This document shows, one piece after another, positions 44,618-53,324 of a stretch of DNA of 59,968 nucleotides. How positions within the stretch are numbered: the first letter of the stretch is position 1; the number at the start of each line of letters is the position of its first letter. This DNA comes from an uncultured Bacilli bacterium (GTDB taxonomy: Bacteria > Bacillota_I > Bacilli_A > RFN20 > CAG-826). The notes under the pieces are model-generated. The model ran no database searches, had not been told where the DNA came from, and was given only the letters and a program-made list of their open reading frames with translations. Position numbers and translations under genes: made by a program. Location: assembly GCA_905236715.1 (NCBI GenBank), contig CAJOMQ010000016.1:1-59968 (forward strand), in the 5' to 3' direction.

Positions 44618-46984
44618 TTAGGCTCTACTTTCAATATATCCTTTGATGTTACTAGCGTTTTCAAAAGCTTCAAAGCCTTCTTCCGTTGGCACTAATAAAG
44701 TGGGAGCTTTATGAACGTTATATTTCTTTGTTAAATCAGGATTTTCTTCGGCATCAATAACTTTATATTTAATGCCAGCTTTATCTAAAAGCATCTTCGC
44801 CATTTTGCAGTTTGGGCATGTTTTGGTGGCGAATAATGTGATTTCTTCTAATGATTGTTCAATCACTTGTTCAACAACGGCTTCTTCACTTAAAACAGCG
44901 TGGCTTAAAACAGAAGTTTCAGGGATATAAGTTTTTCTATTTCTGAATTCTTCTGATTTACCATCATTCCAGTTAGCGACTGGTCTATAGTAACCTGTAA
45001 TACGGGAATAGACTTCGGTTCTTTGACCACATTGTGGACAAATATATTGTTCGCCATCTAAGTAACCATGATCTTTACAAACAGAATATGTGGGGGACAT
45101 GGTGTAATAAGGAATGTGATAATTTTCCGCGATTTTTCTCACTAAATTCATACAGGCTTTCCAAGAAGGTAATTTTTGTCCGAGGAAGGTATGGAAAACG
45201 GTACCAGAAGTATAGAGAGTTTGTAAGCCATCTTGAATATCAAGGGCCTTGAAAACATCATCGGTGTAACTGACTGGTAAGTGAGAGGAATTGGTGTAAT
45301 AAGGTGTACGACCATTTTCACTCGCGGTGATGATATCGGGATATCTTTCTTTATCGTGTTTGGCTAAACGATAGGCGGTGGATTCAGCAGGAGTGGCTTC
45401 AAGGTTATATAAATCACCGTATTGTTCTTGGTAATCAGATAATCTTTCTCTCATGTGATTTAAAACATCTTTGGTGAATTTAACCGCTTCGGGATGAGTT
45501 AAATCTTTTCTAATCCATTTAGCGTTTAAGCAACATTCGTTCATACCCACTAAACCAATCGTGGAGAAGTGATTATTGAAGGTACCTAAATATCTCTTTG
45601 TGTAGGGATATAAGCCCGCTTCTAACATTTTGGTAATGACATTACGTTTGATTTTCAAACTTCTCGCGGAAAGATCCATGATTCTATCTAATCTTTCATA
45701 GAAGTCTTTTTCATCTCTAGCTAAATAACCTAAACGTGGCATATTGATAGTGACCACACCAACGGAACCAGTGGATTCACCGGAACCGAAGAAACCACCA
45801 GATTTCTTTCTTAATTCACGTAAGTCGAGTCTTAAACGGCAGCACATACTTCTCACGTCACTTGGTTCCATATCGGAATTGATGTAGTTGGAGAAATATG
45901 GTGTTCCGTATTTCGCGGTCATTTCGAATAATAATTTATTATTTTCCGTTTCTGACCAGTCAAAAGTTTTGGTAATAGAATAGGTGGGGATGGGGTACTG
46001 GAAACCACGTCCGTTCGCGTCACCTTCAATCATAATTTCGATGAAGGCTTTATTGACCATCGCCATTTCTTTGACACAATCTTTATATTTGAAATCTAAT
46101 TCTTCACCACCAACGATACAGTTGAGTTCCGCTAAATCGTTAGGAACGACCCAGTCTAAGGTAATGTTAGTGAAAGGAGCTTGTGTACCCCATCTAGAAG
46201 GTGTGTTAACACCATAGACGAAGGATTGGATACATTGTTTGACTTGCTGATATGTTAAGTTATCTTTTTTGACAAATGGTGCTAAATAAGTATCAAAGCT
46301 GGAGAAAGCTTGGGCACCTGCCCATTCATTTTGCATAATGCCTAAGAAATTAACCATTTGATAGCAAAGAGTGGATAAGTGTTTAGCAGGAGCGGAAGTG
46401 ATTTTACCAACGACACCGCCTAAACCTTCTTGGATTAATTGTTTTAATGACCAACCAGCACAGTAGCCAGTAAACATTGATAAGTCATGGATGTGAATAT
46501 CAGCGTTTCTATGGGCTTCCGCGATTTCGGGATCATAGATTTCACTTAACCAATAGTTGGCGGTCACCGCGCCGGAGTTAGAAAGAATCAAACCACCGAC
46601 AGAATAGGTCACTGTGGAATTTTCTTTCACACGCCAGTCACTGACTTTGATGTAATTATCAATAACTTTCTTATAGTCTAAGTTTGTCGCTTTTAAATTT
46701 CTGATTTCGGTTTGTTTTTGACGATAGAGAATGTAGCATTTAGCCACATCGACATATCCCGCTTGAATCAAAACGACTTCTACGGCATCCTGTATATCTT
46801 CGATATCAACAATATCGTTTTTGACTTTTTTCGCAAATTCCGCTGTCACTCTTAAAGCTAACATTTCGATAATGTCAGGATTGGTGAATTTATGTTCGGC
46901 AGCGAAAGCTTTTTCAATAGCAGCTTCAATTTTTTTGACGTCAAACTGCTGAATAGCGCCATCTCTTTTTTTAACACTTAACAT
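44618..46984 (-). CDS. nrdD: Anaerobic ribonucleotide reductase with fused glutaredoxin-like domain
   Basis: 788 aa. Makes deoxyribonucleotides by glycyl-radical chemistry. ATP-cone allosteric domain at 1-95 (SVKKRDGAIQQFDVKKIE); catalytic barrel in the middle; zinc site CKDHGYLDGEQYICPQCGQ; RITGYYRPVANWNDGK with the radical Gly. Residues 712-788 are an extra redoxin domain (CPNC at 723-726, APTLLV cis-Pro loop). That suggests electrons come through a glutaredoxin/thioredoxin route rather than formate. AAGGAGAG ribosome site 6 bases before ATG. trxB follows. Confidence 0.95.
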   Translation of the reverse strand: MLSVKKRDGAIQQFDVKKIEAAIEKAFAAEHKFTNPDIIEMLALRVTAEFAKKVKNDIVDIEDIQDAVEVVLIQAGYVDVAKCYILYRQKQTEIRNLKATNLDYKKVIDNYIKVSDWRVKENSTVTYSVGGLILSNSGAVTANYWLSEIYDPEIAEAHRNADIHIHDLSMFTGYCAGWSLKQLIQEGLGGVVGKITSAPAKHLSTLCYQMVNFLGIMQNEWAGAQAFSSFDTYLAPFVKKDNLTYQQVKQCIQSFVYGVNTPSRWGTQAPFTNITLDWVVPNDLAELNCIVGGEELDFKYKDCVKEMAMVNKAFIEIMIEGDANGRGFQYPIPTYSITKTFDWSETENNKLLFEMTAKYGTPYFSNYINSDMEPSDVRSMCCRLRLDLRELRKKSGGFFGSGESTGSVGVVTINMPRLGYLARDEKDFYERLDRIMDLSARSLKIKRNVITKMLEAGLYPYTKRYLGTFNNHFSTIGLVGMNECCLNAKWIRKDLTHPEAVKFTKDVLNHMRERLSDYQEQYGDLYNLEATPAESTAYRLAKHDKERYPDIITASENGRTPYYTNSSHLPVSYTDDVFKALDIQDGLQTLYTSGTVFHTFLGQKLPSWKACMNLVRKIAENYHIPYYTMSPTYSVCKDHGYLDGEQYICPQCGQRTEVYSRITGYYRPVANWNDGKSEEFRNRKTYIPETSVLSHAVLSEEAVVEQVIEQSLEEITLFATKTCPNCKMAKMLLDKAGIKYKVIDAEENPDLTKKYNVHKAPTLLVPTEEGFEAFENASNIKGYIESRA

Positions 46985-47508
46985 AAAAAGCTCTCCTTGT
47001 TTGGTGATAGAAAAACATCATGAATGAGGTCGATGTTTTTAATGATAATTATCCACGCTAATAATCTCTCCTTAAAAGCGGGTGAGTAAATAATATATAA
47101 ATATAGATATGACTTACAAGCAAAATGCTTAAAAAATTATACACTGTCTAAAATTGCTAAATTTCTAGTTGTCAAAAGGTCTATTTTGTCGTTGTCCTAC
47201 AATCATTATTTTGTCGTTTTTATTGATTATTTTTTTATCTTGAATTCAGCAAGAAAAAAGACCGAATAATAAAAAAATCAAATGAATTTAGTTTACTAAT
47301 ATTGTGGGAAAGAATAATTTTGTTCCTTAACCTAAAAATGAAAACTTCCAGAAAATGACCTCTTATTTGGTTTCAAAAAATAAAATTAAATGGTAGATAG
47401 CTCATTAAGAAGCAATCATTCTATTGATGGATATATCTATATATAAAACCTAATAAATATTATAATAAGAACAGATTACATGCCCTTTATTAAATACGGA
47501 GAAAACAA
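46985..47508. other. 524-base AT-rich intergenic region with nrdD leader
   Basis: No gene over 30 codons that I believe. On the minus strand the nrdD leader has a hairpin AAAAACATC / GATGTTTTT (47040-47011) and, further up, a second AAGGAGAG (47073-47066) followed 9 bases later by GTG of a five-codon frame ending TAA (47056-47039), whose stop overlaps the hairpin. TATTTTGTCGTT occurs twice at 47182 and 47207. TATAAT at 47461 may serve nfnA. I see no NrdR box. Confidence 0.5.
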
Positions 47509-48366
47509 ATGTACAAGATTATCACTAAGAAGTTTTTAAATCCGACAGTCGTACAAATGGAAATTGAATCTCTATTTGTGGCCAAAAAAGCCAAACCTGG
47601 CCAATTCATTATTTTACGTGTGGATGAAGATGGAGAAAGAATTCCCTTAACAGTTGCTGGTGTTGACCCTATTAGAGGAACCACCAAAATTATTTTCCAA
47701 GTCGTAGGCGCCACAACGGAAAAATTAAAACATAAAGAAGAAGGCGAATATATCAGTGACTTTGTCGGACCTCTAGGTGTACCGACACATGTTGAAGGCA
47801 TTAAAAGAGTATGTATTATCGGTGGTGGTGTAGGCTGCGCGATTGCGATGCCTGTGGCCCAGGAATTTCATCGCTTAGGCGCAAACGTCACATCAATTAT
47901 CGGATTCCGTAATAAAGATTTATTAATTTTAGAAGATGAATTTAAAGAAGCTAGTGATCGTTTAATGGTCATGACTGATGATGGCTCTTATGGTCGTCAT
48001 GGTAATGTCACTGTTCCTTTAAAAGAAATGTTAGAAGAAGATCCCAATCAATTTGATTTAATTATCACAATTGGTCCTCTTATCATGATGAAATTTGTTG
48101 TTCTAACCGCTAAACCATTTAATGTTCCGGTGACTGTCAGCATGAATCCCATCATGATTGATGGTACTGGTATGTGTGGTGGTTGTCGTTTATCTTTAGT
48201 GCAAGATGGCAAACGCGTGATGAAATTTGCCTGTGTTGATGGGCCAGACTTCAATGGTTATGAAGTTGATTTTGATGAAGCCATGAGCAGAAGCCGTCAA
48301 TATTATGATTTTGAAAGACATGCGCATGAAGAAACATGCAATCTCTTCCAAAAGGAGGTCAAATAA
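47509..48366 (+). CDS. nfnA: NADH-dependent ferredoxin:NADP oxidoreductase alpha subunit-like (FAD/NAD and 2Fe-2S)
   Basis: 285 aa, the PyrK/SudB/NfnA type. N-terminal FAD domain (GQFIILRVDEDGERIPLTVAG), NAD domain (CIIGGGVGCAIAMPVAQEF), and a late Cys cluster (MIDGTGMCGGCRLSL ... FACVDGPDFNGYEVDFD) for the iron-sulfur centre. Forms a pair with the next gene, as in electron-bifurcating NfnAB of clostridia and other anaerobes, exchanging electrons between NADH, NADPH and ferredoxin. GGAG ribosome site. An alternative is the flavoprotein subunit of another NADPH oxidoreductase. Confidence 0.85.
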   Translation: MYKIITKKFLNPTVVQMEIESLFVAKKAKPGQFIILRVDEDGERIPLTVAGVDPIRGTTKIIFQVVGATTEKLKHKEEGEYISDFVGPLGVPTHVEGIKRVCIIGGGVGCAIAMPVAQEFHRLGANVTSIIGFRNKDLLILEDEFKEASDRLMVMTDDGSYGRHGNVTVPLKEMLEEDPNQFDLIITIGPLIMMKFVVLTAKPFNVPVTVSMNPIMIDGTGMCGGCRLSLVQDGKRVMKFACVDGPDFNGYEVDFDEAMSRSRQYYDFERHAHEETCNLFQKEVK

Positions 48367-48367
48367 T

Positions 48368-49822
48368 ATGCCGAACATGACTCCCAAAAAACATGAAATG
48401 CCCACACAAGAACCACAGATTAGGGCCACTAATTTCTTAGAAGTCGCTACTGGATATACCGAAGAAATGGCTATTTCAGAAGCCGAAAGATGTCTACATT
48501 GTCCCACCAAACCATGTGTCAGTGGTTGCCCTGTTCATATCAATATCCCCGAATTTATTGCTCGTATAAAAGAAAAAGATTATGAAGGTGCTTATCAAAT
48601 CATTTCACAATCTTCATCTTTGCCCGCGGTATGTGGACGCGTTTGTCCACAAGAAAGCCAATGCGAATGTTTGTGCATCCGTGGTAAAGGTGTCTTACCG
48701 AAAAAAGATGAAAATGGGCAAATTGTTAAGGATGAAAATGGCAAAACTATTATGGTGCCATCAGAATCTGTTGGCATTGGTAGATTAGAAAGATTTGTGG
48801 CTGATTATCATTTAGCAAATAATAAAGAAAAACCTGTAAAACCCACGCCAAATGGTCATAAAGTAGCGGTTATTGGTAGTGGACCTTCTGGTTTAACATG
48901 CGCTGGTGATTTAGCTAAATTAGGTTTTAAAGTTACTATCTTTGAAGCCTTACATGTTGCGGGTGGTGTTTTAGTATATGGCATCCCTGAATTCCGTTTA
49001 CCAAAAGATATTGTTTCTAAAGAAGTGGAAAATCTTAAAGCATTAGATGTTGATATTCAAACTAATGTCGTCATTGGCCGTACTTTAACTATCGACGAAT
49101 TATTTGCGGATGGATATGAAGCTGTCTATATTGGTTCCGGAGCCGGTTTACCTAAATTTATGAATATTCCTGGTGAAGGATTAAAAGGTGTTTTATCCGC
49201 GAATGAATTTTTAACCAGAATCAATTTAATGAAAGCTTATAAAGGTCATTCCGATACACCGGTATCACATAGTAAAAAAGTAGCGGTTATCGGTGGCGGT
49301 AATGTCGCGATGGACGCTGCCAGGAGCGCTCGAAGATTGGGTGGAGATGTGACTATTATCTATCGTCGTACCAGAGCCGAGCTTCCCGCCAGAGCTGAGG
49401 AAGTAGAACACGCAATTGAAGAAGGTATTAATTTTGCTTTCTTAACCAATCCTATTCGTATTAATGGCGATGAAAACGGATGTGTGAAGTCTTTGACTTG
49501 TATTAAAATGGAATTAGGTGAACCCGATGCTTCTGGTCGTCGCCGCCCGGTTGAAATCGCTAATAGTGATTTTGATCTCGAAGCAGATGAAGTCATTATG
49601 TCGCTAGGCACCAGTCCCAACCCATTAATTAAATCCACAACCGAAGGATTAGAAACACAGAAATGGGGAGGCATTATTGCCGAAGAAGAAACCGGATTAA
49701 CTTCTCGCCCACATGTTTATGCTGGTGGCGATGCGGTGACTGGCGCCGCCACAGTGATATTAGCTATGGGTGCAGGTAAAAAAGCGGCCGCTGCTATTGC
49801 GAAAGATTTATTGAAAGAATAA
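48368..49822 (+). CDS. nfnB: NADPH-dependent glutamate synthase small-chain-like subunit (NfnB)
   Basis: 484 aa from ATG 48368 (AAAAGGAGG at 48352); an upstream in-frame ATG at 48305 would run through the nfnA end. Two 4Fe-4S cysteine groups (CLHCPTKPCVSGCPV and CGRVCPQESQCECLC), FAD site (VAVIGSGPSGLTCAGDLAKLG), NADPH site (VAVIGGGNVAMDAARSARRLG). Ends with the GDAVTGAATVILAMGAG flavin motif. Coupled to nfnA and, by one base, to nadK, putting NADP supply and use in one operon. Confidence 0.88.
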   Translation: MPNMTPKKHEMPTQEPQIRATNFLEVATGYTEEMAISEAERCLHCPTKPCVSGCPVHINIPEFIARIKEKDYEGAYQIISQSSSLPAVCGRVCPQESQCECLCIRGKGVLPKKDENGQIVKDENGKTIMVPSESVGIGRLERFVADYHLANNKEKPVKPTPNGHKVAVIGSGPSGLTCAGDLAKLGFKVTIFEALHVAGGVLVYGIPEFRLPKDIVSKEVENLKALDVDIQTNVVIGRTLTIDELFADGYEAVYIGSGAGLPKFMNIPGEGLKGVLSANEFLTRINLMKAYKGHSDTPVSHSKKVAVIGGGNVAMDAARSARRLGGDVTIIYRRTRAELPARAEEVEHAIEEGINFAFLTNPIRINGDENGCVKSLTCIKMELGEPDASGRRRPVEIANSDFDLEADEVIMSLGTSPNPLIKSTTEGLETQKWGGIIAEEETGLTSRPHVYAGGDAVTGAATVILAMGAGKKAAAAIAKDLLKE

Positions 49823-50493
49823 TGAAATTTTATTTAAGCGCAAAAAACGAAGAAAATGTTGAATTAGTCAAGCAATGCCTTTCCAAAATAGGGGAAGTTG
49901 TTTCTACTATTTCCGATTCTGACATGATTATCTCTATCGGTGGAGATGGCACTCTTTTACGCGTGGGTAAATTGGCAATCGCAAACGACAAACCAATCGT
50001 TGGCATCAACGCGGGACACCTTGGTTATTTGTGTGCTTTTAAGATTGAAGAAATTAATCATTTAGAATTAAGCGATTTTGTTAATCTAAAAGAAACCAAA
50101 AGAACATTACTTGAATATGACGGACATATCGCTATTAACGATATTTGTGTTTTAAAAAATAATCCTGTGCAATCAATTGAAGTAGAAGTAAAAAATATCG
50201 CTTCTTGGAAAGGTGATGGGGTCATTATTTCCACAGCGACTGGGTCTTCTAGTTATAATCAAGCCGCAGGCGGGCCATTATTAGAACCAGAGTCATCTTC
50301 TTTAGTTGTCACACCTATTTGTCCACATTTTTCTAACGAAGGATATCGCGTCGTGGATGAAGAAGAAATATATCTCAATGTTTCATCAAGAACCCCAGCG
50401 ATATTATCTTGTGATAATGAAGTCTTGGGGCCTATTTCAGGAGATATTACTATTAAAAAATCCGCAAAATATCTTCGGTTAATGAGTAAATAA
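49822..50493 (+). CDS. nadK: NAD kinase
   Basis: 223 aa, short compared with ~265. Phosphorylates NAD to NADP. GGDGTLLR (40-47) and INAGHLGYLC, with the glycine-rich ATGSSSYNQAAGGPLL nucleotide loop. The ATG overlaps the nfnB stop by one base; the NfnAB/NadK linkage makes sense because NfnAB needs NADP. Confidence 0.94.
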   Translation: MKFYLSAKNEENVELVKQCLSKIGEVVSTISDSDMIISIGGDGTLLRVGKLAIANDKPIVGINAGHLGYLCAFKIEEINHLELSDFVNLKETKRTLLEYDGHIAINDICVLKNNPVQSIEVEVKNIASWKGDGVIISTATGSSSYNQAAGGPLLEPESSSLVVTPICPHFSNEGYRVVDEEEIYLNVSSRTPAILSCDNEVLGPISGDITIKKSAKYLRLMSK

Positions 50494-50496
50494 AAC

Positions 50497-50526
50497 GAGG
50501 AATCAATTAGAAATTGGTTCCTTTTT
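50497..50526 (+). terminator. Terminator after nadK
   Basis: AGGAATCAATT / AATTGGTTCCT with one T-G pair, 3-base loop, then TTTTTA. Confidence 0.8.
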
Positions 50527-50587
50527 ATAGACAACTAACCTCTATTAAGACTAAAATTGAAAAGTGCCAAAGATAGGCTCAGTGATT

Positions 50588-51922
50588 ATGAATATTAAAT
50601 TATATAATTCCTTATCAAATTCTTTAGAAGAATTTAAACCATTACACGATGGCAAAGTATCCATGTATGTCTGTGGACCGACAGTTTATAACTATCCTCA
50701 CATTGGTAATATGCGTCCCGTGGTGGTTTTTGATACACTCCGTCGCTTCTTAACATATATCGGATATGATGTGACCTATGTTTCTAATTTTACCGATGTC
50801 GATGACAAAATCATCAAAGCGGCGCAATTAGAAAATAAAAGCGAAAAAGAATTAACGGAATTTTATATTACCCAATTTAAAAATGTCACACGTTTAATTG
50901 GTAGTAATCTTCCCAATATCACCCCAAAGGTCACTGAATATATTGATAAAATTATTTCCTATATTGATGCGCTAGTAAAACTAGATGCAGCGTATGTTGT
51001 TGATGGAGATGTTTATTTCCGTGTGAGCAAGATTAAAGATTATGGTGCTTTATCCGGAATTAACACCGAAGATTTGATCGCTGGTGCTCGTGTCGAAGAA
51101 AATAGCAAAAAAGAATCTCCCTTAGATTTTGCTTTATGGAAGAAAACTGATGTTGGTATTAATTGGGATTCTCCATGGGGAAGAGGAAGACCAGGATGGC
51201 ACACCGAATGTTGCGTGATGATTGATACCATTTTCCCAGAACATATTATTGATATCCATGGTGGTGGCTATGATTTAAAATTCCCGCATCATGAAAATGA
51301 AATAGCCCAAGCTAGTGCGATGCACGGCAATAAAATTGCCCATTATTGGATGCACAATGCCTTTATTAATTTTGGTAATGAAAAGATGTCCAAGAGTTTG
51401 GGTAATGTCATTTACGCGAAAGATATGATTGAACAATATGGTGGACCTGTCACCCGTTTAGTGATTTTATCTGCCCATTATCGTCAACCAGTGAATTTTA
51501 CAGAAGACACGATTAAAGCGGCTACTCAAGAAATCAATAAAATGCAAATGGCCTATAAACAAATGGCCCTCAAATTACAAATTAATAATGTTGATTTAGA
51601 TAAAGGAAAACCATTGATGGAACCTTTTTTAGCGGCGTTAAGTGATGATTTAAATACCGCGAATGCGTTGATGGAATTATATAACGTCATTAAAGAAGCC
51701 AATCAATTATTAAGAAATAAAGATGCTGATTTAAATAGACTAAATGATTTATTTAAAACACTTACTGATATGTTCAATATTTTAGGTCTAGATATTAATT
51801 ATGTGACACTATCAGAAGAAGATAAGAAATTATATCAAGAATATCTCGACGCGAAAAAAGAACAAAATTACGCAAAAAGTGATGAAATAAGGACACTTTT
51901 AAGCAATAAAAACATCCTATAA
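50588..51922 (+). CDS. cysS: Cysteinyl-tRNA synthetase
   Basis: 444 aa from ATG 50588; the frame opens at 50564 but the family starts near IKLYNSLSNS. Zinc/active site Cys in CGPTVYNYPHIGNMRP (HIGH variant PHIGN), HHENE, and KMSKS in NEKMSKSLGN. No strong ribosome site. First of the cysS-rlmB-sigma order known from Bacillus. Confidence 0.97.
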   Translation: MNIKLYNSLSNSLEEFKPLHDGKVSMYVCGPTVYNYPHIGNMRPVVVFDTLRRFLTYIGYDVTYVSNFTDVDDKIIKAAQLENKSEKELTEFYITQFKNVTRLIGSNLPNITPKVTEYIDKIISYIDALVKLDAAYVVDGDVYFRVSKIKDYGALSGINTEDLIAGARVEENSKKESPLDFALWKKTDVGINWDSPWGRGRPGWHTECCVMIDTIFPEHIIDIHGGGYDLKFPHHENEIAQASAMHGNKIAHYWMHNAFINFGNEKMSKSLGNVIYAKDMIEQYGGPVTRLVILSAHYRQPVNFTEDTIKAATQEINKMQMAYKQMALKLQINNVDLDKGKPLMEPFLAALSDDLNTANALMELYNVIKEANQLLRNKDADLNRLNDLFKTLTDMFNILGLDINYVTLSEEDKKLYQEYLDAKKEQNYAKSDEIRTLLSNKNIL

Positions 51923-51935
51923 TATTGAGGATTTT

Positions 51936-52652
51936 ATGGAAAAGAATTTTAATAACCTCATATACGGGAGAAACCCCATACGTGAAGCCATTCTTGCTAA
52001 AAAGGTCAAAAAGATTTATTTATCTAATTCTTTTTCCCATGCGGAAATCTTGCTGTTAGTGGAACAAAGTCATGCCCCTATTGTGAAAGTAAGTAATGCC
52101 GATTTAGATAAAATGTGCAACGGAGTTCATCAAGGTATCGCTGCGGAGATTAAAGATTATGAATATTATTCTTTCGATTCAATTCTCCAAATTGCCAAGA
52201 AAAAAGAAAAACCTGTTATTGTCCTGTTGGATGGTATTAATGATACCCACAACTTAGGTGCTATTTTGCGATGCTGTGATATTTTTGATGTGGCTGGCGT
52301 GGTGATGGGAAAACACAATCAAGTGCCATTAAATGCGACGGTAGCCAAATCTTCGGCGGGAGCAATTAATTATGTTCCGGTTTGTTTGGTTAATAACTTA
52401 AATCAAGCAATCACCAAATTAAAAGAGGAAGGATTTTGGATCGTCTCCACAGATGGAAGTGGTAAAACTAACTATCAAGACCTTGAATATGATTTTAAGG
52501 TTGGCTTAGTTATCGGTAGTGAAGGGCAGGGAGTTTCTCCTCTAGTGCTCAAAAATTCAGATTTCATTGTCAAAATTCCTCAATATGGTCATGTTAATTC
52601 TCTCAATGCTTCCGTTGCCGCGGGAATATTGCTGGCGAAAATTAGACAATAA
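51936..52652 (+). CDS. rlmB: 23S rRNA 2'-O-methyltransferase (RlmB/TrmH family)
   Basis: 238 aa SPOUT enzyme. Substrate-binding N-terminus (FNNLIYGRNPIREAIL) and knot: VILLDGINDTHNLGAILRCC, GVVMGKHNQVPLNATVAKSSAGAI, and VIGSEGQGVSPLVL, SLNASVAAGILL. 13 bases after cysS. The mrnC and rae1 genes of the Bacillus order are not present. Confidence 0.93.
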   Translation: MEKNFNNLIYGRNPIREAILAKKVKKIYLSNSFSHAEILLLVEQSHAPIVKVSNADLDKMCNGVHQGIAAEIKDYEYYSFDSILQIAKKKEKPVIVLLDGINDTHNLGAILRCCDIFDVAGVVMGKHNQVPLNATVAKSSAGAINYVPVCLVNNLNQAITKLKEEGFWIVSTDGSGKTNYQDLEYDFKVGLVIGSEGQGVSPLVLKNSDFIVKIPQYGHVNSLNASVAAGILLAKIRQ

Positions 52653-52660
52653 GTTATGAG

Positions 52661-52685
52661 GCCTCCCGAGAAAGGAGGCTTTTTT
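52661..52685 (+). terminator. Terminator of rlmB that contains the next gene's ribosome site
   Basis: GCCTCC / GGAGGC stem (52661-52666 with 52674-52679), 7-base loop, six T. AAAGGAGG at 52671-52678, the only ribosome site of the sigma gene starting at 52687, forms its 3' strand. Confidence 0.85.
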
Positions 52686-52686
52686 C

Positions 52687-53298
52687 ATGAAAAGAAACAT
52701 GGATCTTTATGATGAAGATCTGCTTTTGCTCATGCATCAAGGGAATATCAGTGCATCGGAAGAATTCTTCAACCGTTACAAATATTATTCTTGGCGTCTA
52801 GCTTATGATTTTAATACCGAGCACCCCAATAGTGGTATCGCTATCGAAGATTATCATCAAATTGCGTTTGCTTGTTTACCGAGAGCCATTTCTAATTTCA
52901 TCGATTTAAAGATGAATTTTTATGGTTATTGGAAAAAGATTGCGGAACATGAGATGGTTGCGTATTTCAAAGAAAATTCTTATTACGCATTATCAATATG
53001 TGATCTTCCCTCTTTCGGCGAAGATGAGGATTCCGTCATCATCGGCGAAGAAGAAAATTATCTTGATCGCACCGCGGTAAATAAAATTTATCGTGATGAA
53101 TTAAAGCAACTGGTCAAAGACACAATTGCGAAATTCAAAAAGGATAGCGACAAGGAAATAATTAACCTATTTATTGATGAATATAGTTTTGATGAAATTC
53201 GTAAAAAAACTAAACAAGATCAACGCCATATTAGGTATGTGATTAATCGCTTTTCCTCTCTTTTCCAACAAATATTAAAAAAACGTAATTATAACTAG
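52687..53298 (+). CDS. Sigma-70-family factor, sigma-H-like
   Basis: 203 aa. Region 2 around 20-95: EFFNRYKYYSWRLAYDF, then DYHQIAFACLPRAISNFI and YWKKIAEHEMVAYFKEN. Region 4-like HTH near the C-terminus (YSFDEIRKKTKQDQRHIRYVINRF). Divergent from textbook factors but in the position of sigH after rlmB. Its Shine-Dalgarno is inside a terminator hairpin, implying conditional expression. The number of genes it controls is unknown. Confidence 0.72.
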   Translation: MKRNMDLYDEDLLLLMHQGNISASEEFFNRYKYYSWRLAYDFNTEHPNSGIAIEDYHQIAFACLPRAISNFIDLKMNFYGYWKKIAEHEMVAYFKENSYYALSICDLPSFGEDEDSVIIGEEENYLDRTAVNKIYRDELKQLVKDTIAKFKKDSDKEIINLFIDEYSFDEIRKKTKQDQRHIRYVINRFSSLFQQILKKRNYN

Positions 53299-53308
53299 CT
53301 TTTTGCTA

Positions 53309-53317
53309 TGCTATAAT
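53309..53317 (+). promoter_or_regulatory. Extended -10 promoter of the ECF operon (leaderless geometry)
   Basis: TGC followed by TATAAT (53312-53317), 7 bases before ATG 53325, in the 26-base gap after the sigma gene. No Shine-Dalgarno. Confidence 0.7.
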
Positions 53318-53324
53318 TACAGGC

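Noticed and set aside
47182-47218. TATTTTGTCGTT twice, and TGTCGTTGTCC shared with the minus strand near 11158
   Set aside because: An 11-base match recurs by chance many times in 60 kb of AT-rich DNA, so I do not claim a mobile element.
46985-47508. NrdR boxes or a cobalamin riboswitch upstream of nrdD
   Set aside because: No NrdR-type palindrome and no long conserved leader could be seen.
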